Below, in pieces: positions 35,077 through 47,100 of a DNA stretch of 64,000 bases. This DNA is from Porphyra umbilicalis (lineage: Eukaryota; Rhodophyta; Bangiophyceae; Bangiales; Bangiaceae). The DNA is taken from the NCBI GenBank assembly GCA_002049455.2, contig KV919049.1, forward strand, positions 1 through 64,000. Reading direction: 5' to 3'. A model generated the notes under the pieces. The model was given only the letters and a program-made list of their open reading frames with translations, was not told where the DNA came from and searched no databases. Both the position numbers and the translations under genes were made by a program. Positions within the stretch are counted from its first letter, which is position 1. Every line of letters starts with the position of its first letter.

Positions 35077-36028
35077 TCAACGTCGCAAAGTAGTAGACCG
35101 TGTTGCACAGTCCGCGCAGGTGCCGGCACACCTGTGTACGAGGTGAGTGGCTAGCAGCTCGTCGCCGACCCCGTTGGGGCGCGCCCCCCCGACCAACGCG
35201 CCGGCGGCGGTGTACCGCTCGTCGGTGACGGGGCCGTAGACGACGCCGACGATGACCGCTCGGCCGAGGGTGAGCGCCAGCGACACGCGCACGTCGGCAG
35301 GGCCGGCGGCAAAAGCTGGTCGTCCCGTCATTGGGGTCGACCATCCACGGGGATCCGTCGCCGAGCGGCGGTGCACCGCTGCCGCCCCCACGGGCCGCCT
35401 CTCCAACGCACGCAAAGTGGGGGTGGTGCTCGCAGAGGGCGGACCAGATGGCGGCCTGGGCCGGCTCGGCTGCCGATGGCGACGCCGACCCCCCGACGCT
35501 GGAGCGGATGCGAGTGCGGCGGAGGTGGCGGCGGCTGCGGCGCTGCCGTCCCCACCGCCGCCGCCGCCGGCGGCCGCCATGACGCCGCCACAGCTGTCGG
35601 CCGCCTCTGACGAGGCCGCCGTCGACAGCGTCAACCGGTGCGGCCGCCGGACCGTCGAGCGCGGCGCCGCCCCGGCGGTGGGGTCGACGCGCAAGCGCGC
35701 CATTCGCGGGCGGCGTGTCTCCCCCTATCGCCGCCGCCGCCGGCGACCTCCTGCCGCCCGTGGCAACGTCGTCGACCACAGACACCTCCTCGCCAACGGC
35801 GGCGGCGGCCGCCGGGGGAATGGCGGACGCGCCGCCCGCTGCCACCGTCGCTGCCGGCGCCTCGCCGTGCTTGGTCGCACAAGGCCAGAGAGCGTTGCCC
35901 CCCCACGCTCGGGTCTGTACCTTCGGCCCACGCCGCCGGCCGCGCGCGCTCCTCCGCTCTCGCAAACGTGATCCACAAGGCGGTCTCGTCGGCTCCGCTA
36001 CTGGGTGGCAGCCGACCGTATCTGCCAC
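35077..36028 (-). pseudogene. Inositol-monophosphatase-like gene, frameshifted and probably truncated
   Basis: The minus strand carries AAIWSALCEHHPHFACVGE, then DGSPWMVDPNDGTTSF (35285-35345). The latter is the metal-binding WxxDPxDGT motif of the IMPase/bisphosphate-nucleotidase superfamily. The expected next strand, AAGPADVRVSLALTLG followed by IVGVVYGPVTDERYTAA, is present but in another frame: TTTT at the junction is one base longer than the family alignment needs. A second frame change seems to lie at the C6 tract near 35490. The C-terminal third with the WDxAAG motif is not found. Such enzymes remove phosphate from inositol phosphate, PAP or histidinol phosphate with Mg2+; the substrate cannot be told. 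Decay or sequence error are both possible, but the missing C-terminus favours decay. Confidence 0.55.
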
Positions 36029-37561
36029 GTTTGGAAGACCAGGGCCGTTGGCGCCGTATCGGCCGCTACCGCCAGACGGCGGGGCCCGTCACGGACCCCA
36101 TCCACCACCGCCAATGTCGTGGAGCCACCGCCCCGTGCGTTATTTTGGGCGGCCGTGCGTTGCAGGGCTCGCACCAAAGTCGCCGCCCGCGGTTGTCCTC
36201 TCCCCCGCGGGTGTCCTCCCGCCCGCGGGTGTCCTCCCGCCCGCGGGTGTCCTCCCGCCCGCGGGTGTCCGCCGCAGGGGTGGTCTGTGGAAGGTGCAGA
36301 CGCGCTTGCGCCACGATGCGCTGGGGGGGGCGGCGAAGCGGCCGCTGCGCGCGTGCCGAGCTGCGCAGAACGATGGCAGGCAGCAGCGTGCCGTGAGCAG
36401 AGGCGTGGGGGGGTGATGGAGGGGGAGGGCATGCTTTCTGCCGGCAGCAGGCGGCTTGATCCTCAGGGAATATTCAGCGTTCTGTATTTGATGGGCATCG
36501 CTCAAATCAGATGAACTTGCTAAAAAATCTCTACTGTCCTTGATCCTCTGCCTAATTTAACTACGACCATAGTGTGGACTCTGTAGTAGTTGAGATGTCC
36601 TCAGTCACTTGTCCAGCTCGCTCCCGTCTCGATTGCACACGGGCGGCGCAACGGACCCTGCCGGTATCGGTCAACTGTAGGGTGCCCATTTGGCACTGTC
36701 TGCCAGTGTCCGCTGCTCTGACCCTCCCGCAACCTTGTGCAATTGGTGTTGCCAAGCGTTCCACCAAGAGGGCCGGCAGGCCCATCCAAGAAAGCCGTCA
36801 CTTGGCCCCCTTCCCGCCACCGCTGTCTTTCGAGTGCCGCACTGCGCGCCGCTGTCAGTCACCGGTCCATCGGTGGGGAGACGCGCGCGGCCACGGCGCG
36901 CAGACAGATGGCTGTCGCGGTGCTGTTTGGTCGGGGACCGTTTTGGAAGCCAGATTCTCGTCGGCGTCGCTGGCTCTGGTGCGGGGCACGGTTCCACAGC
37001 GGCTGTGCGGGCCGCCACCTTGAGGGGCCTGACCAAGCAGATCCTCGTGGCCCGCTGCGGCTTGCACCAGTAGGGTGTGCACAGCGCGCTGCGGGTGTAG
37101 CAGGGGGGTGCGTGCCTTGTGTCCGGACTGTGCGGACATCGCCAACCGCTGGCCTGTACCTGAATTAGGGGATGGGGTGCGGGCCTCCGCACCCCGCGCG
37201 CGCGTCGGCGGGTGCCAAGCGGCGCTTTGCAGCGCGTCGGCGGCGCGGGTGAGCGGCCGCCGTCTGCCGGCTCTTGTCGGGAAGCCGCTGGTGCGCGACC
37301 GTTTTGAGATTTGTGTCCGAGTGCGTCAGCGGCACGGTGTGACGCGGTCACCCCTCCGCCACCCGTACCCATCTACCTGCGCATGCATGCATGCCCCTGC
37401 TTCGCCGACGTACCCATCATTGTGTCGCTGTCCTCGGCTGAGTGAAGCGCCCGGGCCTGCGTTTCCTTTTCACTCTCACGTTGCCTGTGAGGGACGGACG
37501 ACACCGACGCTTCATTTGGTTGTATTTCTTTGTAGTTTTGAGAGGGCACCCCTTTCCTACC
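36029..37561. other. Intergenic, 5' flank of the cyanase-RS gene
   Basis: An 18-bp tandem repeat lies at 36205-36275. 36470-36600 is less GC-rich. No gene is supported. The last 80 bp before the cyanase start are T-rich on the plus strand (TTCATTTGGTTGTATTTC near 37510), a plausible core promoter or 5' UTR. Confidence 0.35.
36205..36275. repeat. 18-bp tandem repeat, 4 copies
   Basis: CCGCGGGTGTCCTCCCGC recurs at 36205, 36223, 36241 and 36259, nearly exact, ending in GTGTCCGCCG. It is GC-rich with a SacII-type palindrome (CCGCGG) in each unit. Confidence 0.92.
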
Positions 37562-38116
37562 ATGGCGGACGGTGTGCCTGCAACGCCACCCCGCAATCCC
37601 CAACGGTCGTGCGCCTTTTCCTCCCCCTCGGGCGACGCGGTCCCCCACCCCCTCCCCCCCCTGACAAAGCAGCAGACGATTGACCGCCTCCTCGCCGCCA
37701 AGGCCCAGTCGGGCAAGACGCTGCACCAGATCGGAATCGAAGCACACATCACCAACTCCTACTGCGGGCAGCTCTTCCTCCGCCAAACGCCCCTCTTGTC
37801 GGCAGCTGTGGCCAAGCGCCTGCGCGCAGCCGTGCCGGCGCTAACGGCCGAAGATGTGGCGCGGATGCGGGTCATCCCCGAGCGCGGCGTCGCTGACGCG
37901 GCGGCGGGGGTGAAGCTCGAGCCCGTCGAGCGACGGCTGCGCGAGATTGTCGGCCAATACGCCGAGACGGTCAAGATGTACGTGCACGAGGAGCTTGGCG
38001 ACGGCGTCATGTCGGCCGAAGATGTCTGGATGTCATTTGAAAAGGCCGAGGGCCTCTCGGGGGAGGACCGCGTGGTGATCACCTTTGACGGCTGCTTTGT
38101 GCCGGTCATCGAGCAG
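37562..38116 (+). other. cynS: Cyanase domain (cyanate hydratase)
   Basis: This is the well-supported enzyme part of the larger gene, listed separately so it can be found. It is intronless, 185 codons, slightly longer than the 156-residue bacterial enzyme because of an N-terminal Pro/Ser-rich leader of about 40 residues. All three catalytic residues are present with family spacing. The leader (MADGVPATPPRNPQ) does not look like a strong transit peptide, so a cytosolic place is the simplest guess. Confidence 0.88.
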
Positions 38117-41100
38117 GTGTTTCCGGACGGCCGTTTGGGGTCCGACTCGGTCCGCTCCCAGCCGGGTTTGCCGCTGTCAGCGTCGGAGGAGGAGGGGGCC
38201 GCAGCGGCGGCGGCGGCGGCAGCGGCAGCGGCGGCGGCGGCGGCAGGAGGATCATCCGGGAGTGGGGCGGACGAGGGTGCCACTGGTGGCAGCGGCGGGA
38301 CGTGCGGGCGGAAGGCGAGCGGCGGCCGGCAGCGGCGGCGGCCGTCCCCACCCCCCCCCCCACCCGCTGGGCTGGGTGCTGGGGTTGACTCTGGCGCGGC
38401 GGCCTCCTCTACCCACACCGCGTCGGGTTCGAGTGCGGGCTTGTCCGACTCGGGGGACAGCCGTGACGGCCGCGACTCATCGGGGTGGTCCGCGTCGGGG
38501 GCGTCAGAGGGGCGGGGGGGGAGGGCGCGCCGGGTGTCGGCTTGCCCAAATCGAGTCGCTCGGGCTCGAGGACGGCGTCGTCTGCTGCGGGTGGGGAGGG
38601 GGGGGGTGACGGGGACGATGGCGGCGGCGGCGGCGGCGGCGGGGGTGCCGGCTTGACTCGGCGGGACGCGCCGGCGGGGCGGCCGCCGTCGGCGGACAGC
38701 AGCCAATACTCGTCGGGCGCGTCGGGCTCTCGCGCGGCCTCGTCGGCCGCCCGCCACAACGCGGCGGTCAGTGGTGGCGGCAGCGGCGGCAGCGGCGGCA
38801 GTGGCGGCAGCGGCGGCAGTGGCGACAGCGGCGGCATGTCCCCGCCGGGCAAGTCTACCCGCGGCGATTGGAGCGCGGGGCGGCGGAGCTCGGCCGGCAG
38901 CGCCCGCTCGCGGGCGTCCCCCTCGGCGGGGAGCGCCGGCGGCAGCACTCGCCCGTCGGTCGGCTCGGCGGGGGGGGCGAGTGGCACCACGGGTGTCACC
39001 CCCCCCCCGCCGCCGCCGGCCAGCGCGCCGCCGCCCCGCCGCCGGACGTCGCCGGCGTCGGTCTCTGGTAGCGGCTCCCTGTCGGCCACTGACCGGCGGC
39101 CACCGTCGGTGAACTCTCGGGCGGCGAGCGCGGTGGCGTCAGAGACGGCGGCCGGCGACGCGGGGGGGCTCGCGCCGGCGGGGGACGCGCCGACCACGCG
39201 CGTGTCGCCGGGCTTGGACGCTGCCCCGGCGGCGGCGGACGCGACCGTCGACGGGGGGGAGGGCGGCGGGTCCCCGCCGCCCGGCTGGCAGAGCCGCCAC
39301 TCATCGGCGGGGTCAGCCGGCTCGGCCGACCGCCAGCTGTCGGGGGATGGCGGTCGTGCGGCCGCGGCCCCTACTGTCGAGGACCTGCTGCCGCGGTACG
39401 ACGCGTCCCAAGCATTCCCGTCGGACGAGGATGTGAGCACGCTCGCGTCGGGACGGTGCCGCTCCCTCGCCCCGTCGACGGTGCCGTCGGTGCCGCCGTC
39501 GACCACGTCGGCGCGGCGGTCCGAGCTGTCGGGGTGGTCCCGGCGTGAGGGGGGTCTGCCGCCCAGCGGGCCGGCCGCCGCCGCCGCCGCCGCTGCGGCG
39601 GCCGCACCGTCGACCAGTGACCGGCCGTCCAACGATGGCGGGCCGTTGGCGGGCCCGACCGAGTCGCCGCGACTGTCCGACCAGGGGTCTGACGGCTTGG
39701 ATGGGGGGTGGACGGGGCCTGCGGCGGGCGCCGCGGGCGCGGCTCGCACCCCGTCGGTGACCTCGTCGGGGCGGCTGGAGCAGGGGGAGGGCAGCGGCCG
39801 CCCGCCCAGACGGCGCCGCCCGTCGCACGCCAGCTCGTCGCCGCCACCCAGCGACGGTCGCAGCGACATGGAGCGGCAGCCGAGCTGGCAGCACCCAGTC
39901 GTGTCGATGAGCGAGCTGCACGCCCCCACTCCCACCCCCCCGTCTGGCGCTCAAGAGTCGCCCTTTGACCGCCGTCTCGACGACGACGGCCAGCCGTCGA
40001 GGGACGACCGCCCGCTGCAGGACCAGCTGGCCGAGCGCTTGGCCCAACTGTACGACACGCGGTATGGTCCGCCCGAGGGGGAGGGCGCCCCCGGCTCGTC
40101 CAGGACGACTTCCAGCGTCGGACGGAGCCGCCGCACGCACTTGAGCGGCGACGGCTGTGAGGATGACAACGCGTCGGGCGGCGAGGGCGACACGTACGGC
40201 GGCGGTGGCGGGCGCCGCCACCGGCGCCGGCGCCGCGACGAGTTGGAGCCGCCCGGTGTGGATGTCAATGTCAACCCTGGGCCGCCACGCCGCCGCCACC
40301 GTCGTCGCCCGAGCGTGCCGAGTGCCGGCCGTGATGAGGATGACATGTCGGATGACGGTTGGCGCAGCACGGACGCGTCGCCAACCCGCCGTCGCCATAG
40401 CCGCGACAGCCGCCACCGGCCGTTGTCGACCGCGGCTCGGTCCGATGATGGGGACAGCCGCAGCGGCGGCGGCCGCCGGCGGGACAGCGGCGGGGACCAA
40501 CACCGCCGGGACGACCGCCGACGTCTGTTGCCGTCTGCGTCGCAGTCAGGTGATGAGAGCGGACGCAGCCGCCGCCGCCGCCGTGTGCGTCGCCGCCCTA
40601 GTGGGGGTGGCGAGCTGTCCCACGAGTCGTGGGACGACGACTATAGTGACGGCCATGATCGGTCGGATGGCGGCAGTCGCAGCCGCCACGGCAGGCGGCG
40701 TGACCGCCCCATGCGGCGTAAGCTGTCGGCCGGCTCACCACGGGACGACGGCCACGAGGCTGGTGGTGCGCAGCGGCGGCGGGACAGTTGGCGCAGCCAA
40801 CACAGCAGCGGCCTCGGCAGGTCGGGGCCTTCCGACTCGTCACTTGGTGCCTCTGGGGTCGCCGGCGACGCGGGTGGGGGGGACCGGGAGAGCCCCCGTA
40901 GCGGCCGTAGCCGCCGCAGCGACGAGCCATCAGCGGCGGCGTGGGGGGGGCGGGCATCGGGCGACGGCAGTGGCTCGCGCGACGAGGACGAGGAGGGGCG
41001 GGAGGCCCGTCCGCGTCCGCGCCCGTCCCGCCAAGATTTGTCGGCGTGCGGCTCGGTGGCCGCCGGCGACGACGGGGAGCACTCGGAGCCCCGCAGCGGC

Positions 41101-44100
41101 CGGGACGACGGGGACGAAGGGGGACTGGCGGCGTTGACGGGGCGGTTGTTGGGCGGCCTGGCCGGCCGCTCGCGCTCTCACTCACGTGCGTCGACGCGCT
41201 CCCACCCTCGCTCACACAAGTCTACCCGCTCTCGCCCTCGCTCGCGGTCGCCGTCGCCGTCGCGGTCGCGTTCTCGCTCTCACTCGCACTCGCGCCCCCC
41301 TTCTCGCGTCCCTTCCCCCCCGCGCTCCCGCTCTGCCTCGCGTTCCCGCTCCCGCTCCCCTTCCCGGTCGGACGGCGGCTCCTGGCGGGGTGACGACCGG
41401 AGCCGCAGCCACTCTCGTCGCAGTCGCGACAGCCTCGACGTCGGCGGGCGGGCCTCCTCGCGCGGTTCTGTCTCGGAAGGCGGCTCCCACCGGAAGAGTG
41501 GCTCCCGCCGCCGCCTCGGCCGCCGTCACGGTAGCCGCGACAGCGACGGGCGGTCGTCGGCGCGGGCGTCGGGCTCAGAGGACGGCTCCCACCGTGACCG
41601 CCTTCGCAGTCGAAGCGGCAGCCACAGCCGCAGCCGCAGCCGCAGCCACAGTCGCAGTCGCAGCCGTGGTCGCAGCCGCAGCCGCAGCCGAGACAGCTCC
41701 GGGCGGCAGGCGTCTGCTTCGGGGGAGGACTCGCGCCGGCAGAGCGGCTTGGAGCGGGCATCTCGCTCAGACGGTGACTCGCGGCGGGACAGTATCTTGC
41801 TCAACCTTTTTCGGCGCAAGGACGACGACTCGCATCTCGGTGACCTCTCCCAAAGCGACGGCGACTCGCGGCAGGGAGGTGGTTTCAGCGGCCGCTTTGG
41901 TCGCGACGACAAGAAGGCTCGCAGCCAAGGTGACTCTCGGCGGGAGAGGCGCCGGCGTCGGGACAGCGGCGGCAGCCGCAGCCGCAGCCGCAGCCGCAGC
42001 CATAGCCGCGGCCGTCGCCGCTACCGCAGCCGCGACAGCCACAGGCGGCGGTCTAGGTCGGACGACGGCTCCCGTCGCGGGGACAGCTTGCTCGGTCTCT
42101 TTGGTCGTGGTAGGGATGACTCCCATGGCAAAGATGACACCCGACGGGAGCGGCGCCGGCGCCGTGACCGCCGCCACCGTGACGGCCGCCGCCGGCACGG
42201 TCACCGCCGCAGCCGGTCGTCATGGCAGTCGTCCGAGACCTACAGCTCTCGCAGCGGGCATACGTTGAGCCGCCTCTTTGGGGCCGGTGACGGCTCGAGC
42301 AGCGACGGCGAGTCTTGGTGGAGTGAAGACCGCCACCACGAACGCCGCCCCCGTCGTCATCCCGGCCGCAGTCGCGGTCGCGGCCGACGGCGGTCACCGA
42401 GTCGGTCTGACGCTGGCGGGTCCCGTCGGAGTGACGACCGCAGCCGCTCGCGGCGGCAGAGCCGACGACGCCACAGCCGCAGCCGGGACAGCGACTCGCG
42501 TGGGTCGAGGTCTGACCGGGAAGCGCGCCGCGCGAGTCGCATGCGCCGTCTGGTTGGACTCGGGGACCAGCACAAGCACCACGACGACCATTCCCGAAGC
42601 GACGACGGCTCTCGGCCGGGCCGCGGGCTGCTCGGCGGCCTTTTCGGCCGCAAGGACGACTCTGGAAGCGAAGCGAGCTTGGTGCGGGAGCGCCAACGCA
42701 GGCGTGAGCGCCGCCACGACCGCGATCGCGATTTCCGTGAGCGCCGCCTCGACGACCGTCGCCATTACCGTGAGCTCCGCGAGCAGCGCCGCCATAGGGA
42801 GCGCCGGGACCGGCGCCGGGACCGTAGTGCACACAGGCGGCGGCGGCGCCACAGCCGCGAACGGCAGAAGCGGCAGCAGGCGTCGGAGCGCCGTTCGGAT
42901 GACGACTCTGGCCGGGGGAGCGGGCTGCTCGGCGGGCTCTTTAGCCGCAATGACGGTGGTTCGGGGCGCGACGATGGCGGCTCGGGCCGTGATGACGCTC
43001 GGCGGGGCGGCGGTTTGCTCAGTGGCCTCTTTGGCCATGCTTCCGGTGATATGGACCGCCATGACCGCCGCCGCGACAACAGCCACGGCCGCCACCGTGG
43101 GCGTAGCCGCAGTCGTAGCGGGAACCGGCGGCGGTTATCAGACGAGTCACGGTCGGACAGCGGCACCCGGCGCAGGGGGGGTGTGTTAAGTCTCCTCTTT
43201 GGTCGCGGTGACGGCGACGCCGAAAGCGGCGATGACTCTGACCGGAGCGGCCGCAGTCGTCGGCGCCATCGCAGCGGCAGCCGCGGCCGAGACCGGCGGT
43301 GGTCGTCGGACGGATCTCGGTCGGACAGCGGCACGCGTCGCGGGGGGGGTAGGTTGAGCCGCCTCTTTGGCGGCGCGGACAAGGACGCGGAGAGCGGCGA
43401 CGACTCTGACCGGAGCAGCCGCGGTCGCCGGCGCCATCGCAGCGGCAGCCGCGGCCGAGACCGGCGGCGGTCGTCGGGCGGGTCACGGTCGGACAGCGGC
43501 ACACGTCGCGGGGGGGGTAGATTGAGCCGCCTCTTTGGCGGCGCGGACAAGGACGTGAAGATCGGCGATGACTCTGACCGGAGCAGCCGCGCTCGTCGAC
43601 GCCATCGTAGCGGCAGCCGCGACCGGCGACGGTCGTCGGACGGGTCTCGGTCGGACAGCGGCACGCGTCGCGGGGGGGTAGGTTGAGCCGCCTCTTTGGC
43701 GGCGCGGACAAGGACGCGGAGAGCGGCGACGACTCTGACCGGAGCAGCCGCGGTCGCCGGCGCCATCGCAGCGGCAGCCGCGGCCGAGACCGGCGGCGGT
43801 CGTCGGGCGGGTCACGGTCGGACAGCGGCACACGTCGCGGGGGGGGTAGATTGAGCCGCCTCTTTGGCGGCGCGGACAAGGACGCGGAGAGCGGCGACGA
43901 CTCTGACCGGAGCAGCCGCGGTCGCCGGCGCCATCGCAGCGGCAGCCGCGGCCGAGACCGGCGGCGGTCGTCGGGCGGGTCACGGTCGGACAGCGGCACA
44001 CGTCGCGGGGGGGGTAGATTGAGCCGCCTCTTTGGCGGCGCGGACAAGGACGTGAAGATCGGCGATGACTCTGACCGGAGCAGCCGCGGTCGTCGACGCC

Positions 44101-47100
44101 ATCGTAGCGGCAGCCGCGACCGGCGACGGTCGTCGGACGGGTCTCGGTCGGACAGCGGCACGCGTCGCGGGGGGGGTAGGTTGAGCCGCCTCTTTGGCGG
44201 CGCGGACAAGGACGCGGAGAGCGGCGACGACTCTGACCGGAGCAGCCGCGGTCGTCGACGCCATCGCAGCGGCAGCCGCGGCCGAGACCGGCGGCGGTCG
44301 TCGGGCGGGTCACGGTCGGACAGCGGCACACGTCGCGGGGGGGGTAGATTGAGCCGCCTCTTTGGCGGCGCGGACAAGGACGCGGAGAGCGGCGACGACT
44401 CTGACCAGAGCAGCCGCGGTCGTCGACGCCATCGCAGCGGCAGCCGCGGCCGAGACCGGCGGCGGTCGTCGGGCGGGTCACGGTCGGACAGCGGCACACG
44501 TCGCGGGGGGGTAGATTGAGCCGCCTCTTTGGCGGCGCGGACAAGGACGCGGAGAGCGGCGACGACTCTGACCGGAGCAGCCGCGGTCGCCGGCGCCATC
44601 GCAGCGGCAGCCGCGGCCGAGACCGGCGGCGGTCGTCGGGCGGGTCACGGTCGGACAGCGGCACACGTCGCGGGGGGGGTAGATTGAGCCGCCTCTTTGG
44701 CGGCGCGGACAAGGACGTGAAGAGCGGTGATGACTCTGACCGGAGCAGCCGCGGTCGTCGACGCCATCGTAGCGGCAGCCGCGACCGGCGGCGGTCGTCG
44801 GGCGGGTCACGGTCGGACAGCGGCACACGTCGCGGGGGGGGTAGGTTGAGCCGCCTCTTTGGCGGCGCGGACAAGGACGCGGAGAGCGGCGACGACTCTG
44901 ACCGGAGCAGCCGCGGTCGCCGGCGCCATCGCAGCGGCAGCCGCGGCCGAGACCGGCGGCGGTCGTCGGGCGGGTCACGGTCGGACAGCGGCACACGTCG
45001 CGGGGGGGGTAGATTGAGCCGCCTCTTTGGCGGCGCGGACAAGGACGTGAAGAGCGGCGATGACTCTGACCGGAGCAGCCGCGGTCGTCGACGCCATCGT
45101 AGCGGCAGCCGCGACCGGCGACGGTCGTCGGACGGGTCTCTGTCGGACAGCGGCACGCGTCGCGGGGGGGGTAGGTTGAGCCGCCTCTTTGGCGGCGCGG
45201 ACAAGGACGCGGAGAGCGGCGACGACTCTGACCAGAGCAGCGGCGGTCGTCGACGCCATCGCAGCGGCAGCCGCGGCTGAGACCGGCGGCGGTCGTCGGG
45301 CGGGTCACGGTCGGACAGCGGCACACGTCGCGGGGGGGTAGATTGAGCCGCCTCTTTGGCGGCGCGGACAAGGACGTGAAGAGCGGCGATGACTCTGACC
45401 GGAGCAGCCGCGGTCGTCGACGCCATCGTAGCGGCAGCCGCGACCGGCGACGGTCGTCGGACGGGTCTGGGTCGGACGGCGATGCGCAGCGGCCGAGTGT
45501 CTTGGGCCGGGTCCTTGGGCGCGACAAGGACGCGTCGGGCAGCGACGGCGGCCCACGCCTGAGTGGCCGCCGGCGCAGCCGCAACCGGGACAGTGAGCTG
45601 TCGGCGCGGGCGTCTGGATCGGACGGCGACACGCAGCGGCCAAGTGGCTTGGGCCGACTCTTTGGGCGCGACCAGGATGCATCGGGCAGCGACGGCGGCC
45701 CGCGCCCGAGTGGCCGCCGCCGTCGCCGCCGTGACCACAGTCGGGATGGCGACCGACGCCGGTCATCTAGTGGGACTACGGGATCTGACGACGGGTCCCG
45801 TCGTGGGCATGGGGTGAGCCGCCCCTCGGGCCGCAGCGACGATGACGACTCGCGCCGCGATGCGGGCGACTCCCACAGCGGGGACGAGTCGCGGCGGGGT
45901 GGCGGCGGTTTGGGCGCCCTCTTTGGCCGCCGCGATGAGGAGGACTCGCGCCGCGTTGGGAGCGACTCCCACAGTGGGGTCGAGTCGCGGCGGGGCGGCG
46001 CCGGGTTGAGTCACTTCTTTGGCGGCCATGACGAGCCCCGCCGCGACGACGACTCGCGGGAGGACGACGGCACTTTGCAGAGCGGTCAGCGCCGCCGCCA
46101 CCCCCATCGTACCCGGCGCGGCAGCCGCGACGGTGACGGGCGCGCGTCGGAGCGGGCTTCTGGGTCCGACGGCGAGTCACGGCGGGGGGGTGGCGGCTTG
46201 GGCCCCCTGTTTGGGCGCGCCGATGACGATACCCGTCGGGACTCCGACTCCCTCCGTGAGGACGACTCCGACCGTGAGAAAGACTCTCGGGGCGGTGGTA
46301 GCTCCCGCCGCGGCAGCTTGTTCGACCTCTTCAACGGGCGCGACGACGCCGCTGATGACGGCTCCCGCCGCCACGGCGACGACGGCGACGGCTCGATGCG
46401 GGACGATACCTCCCGCCGCGACTTGGATGCCGCCGACCGCCCCGCCGGCGGGCGCCGCCACCACCGCCGTCGCCATCGCCGCCGCGACAGCGCCGCCCCG
46501 CCATCGGCAGACGCATCCCGCGTCGGCGATGATGGGCGGTCCGACGGGCGTAGCGGGCGCAGCAGCCGCCGCAGCCTCCCGTTTGACGCCGCCGCGTCGG
46601 CCGACGTGCGGCGCCCGAGCGGCCGTGATGATGGCGGCAGCACCGGGACCGCCTCGTCGGGGCCGGCCACGCCGTCTGAGGGTGGCGGCTCGGCCGACGG
46701 CGGCACGGCTGGTGGCCGTCGCCCCGGCCGGCCGCCGAGCGGCGCCCGCCCGTCAAGTGCGTTACGGGAGGAGGTTGAGCGGCGGCACAAGGTCGCCGCC
46801 GCCGCGGGCGGGGGTGGCGGCTCCAAGCCGACGGCGGGCGGGGCGTCGGGCCGCCGGCCGCCGACGCGACGCGATGAGGATGTTGGCGGGGAGGAGGCGG
46901 ACTTTGAGGGTGCGACCGGCGCGGCGTCGGCGGCCAGCCGCCGCAGCGACGATGGCGGGGCCAGGGGAGGGGGCTTGGACGCGGCCGGCGGCAGCGGCGT
47001 CGGCGACGGCGGCAGCGATGACAACGTCAGGCGCAAGCTCAGCACCTCGGGCGCGCCGACGCCAGCGGCGGTGGCTGGTGGGCGAAGGCAGCCCGAGGCG

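Noticed and set aside
38409-39935. Long minus-strand frame (508 codons) opposite the cyanase-RS gene
   Set aside because: It is Pro/Arg/Ser-rich, mirrors the coding strand's codon bias and has no domain; cyanase fixes the coding strand as plus.
45278-45280. TGA as the true end of the cyanase-RS gene
   Set aside because: It is one C-to-T change in one of about 14 near-identical units, and the same composition continues for 6 kb to a defined end; kept as a caveat.
43190-45500. CRISPR array
   Set aside because: Units are contiguous 162/168-bp coding repeats without unique spacers, in eukaryotic DNA.
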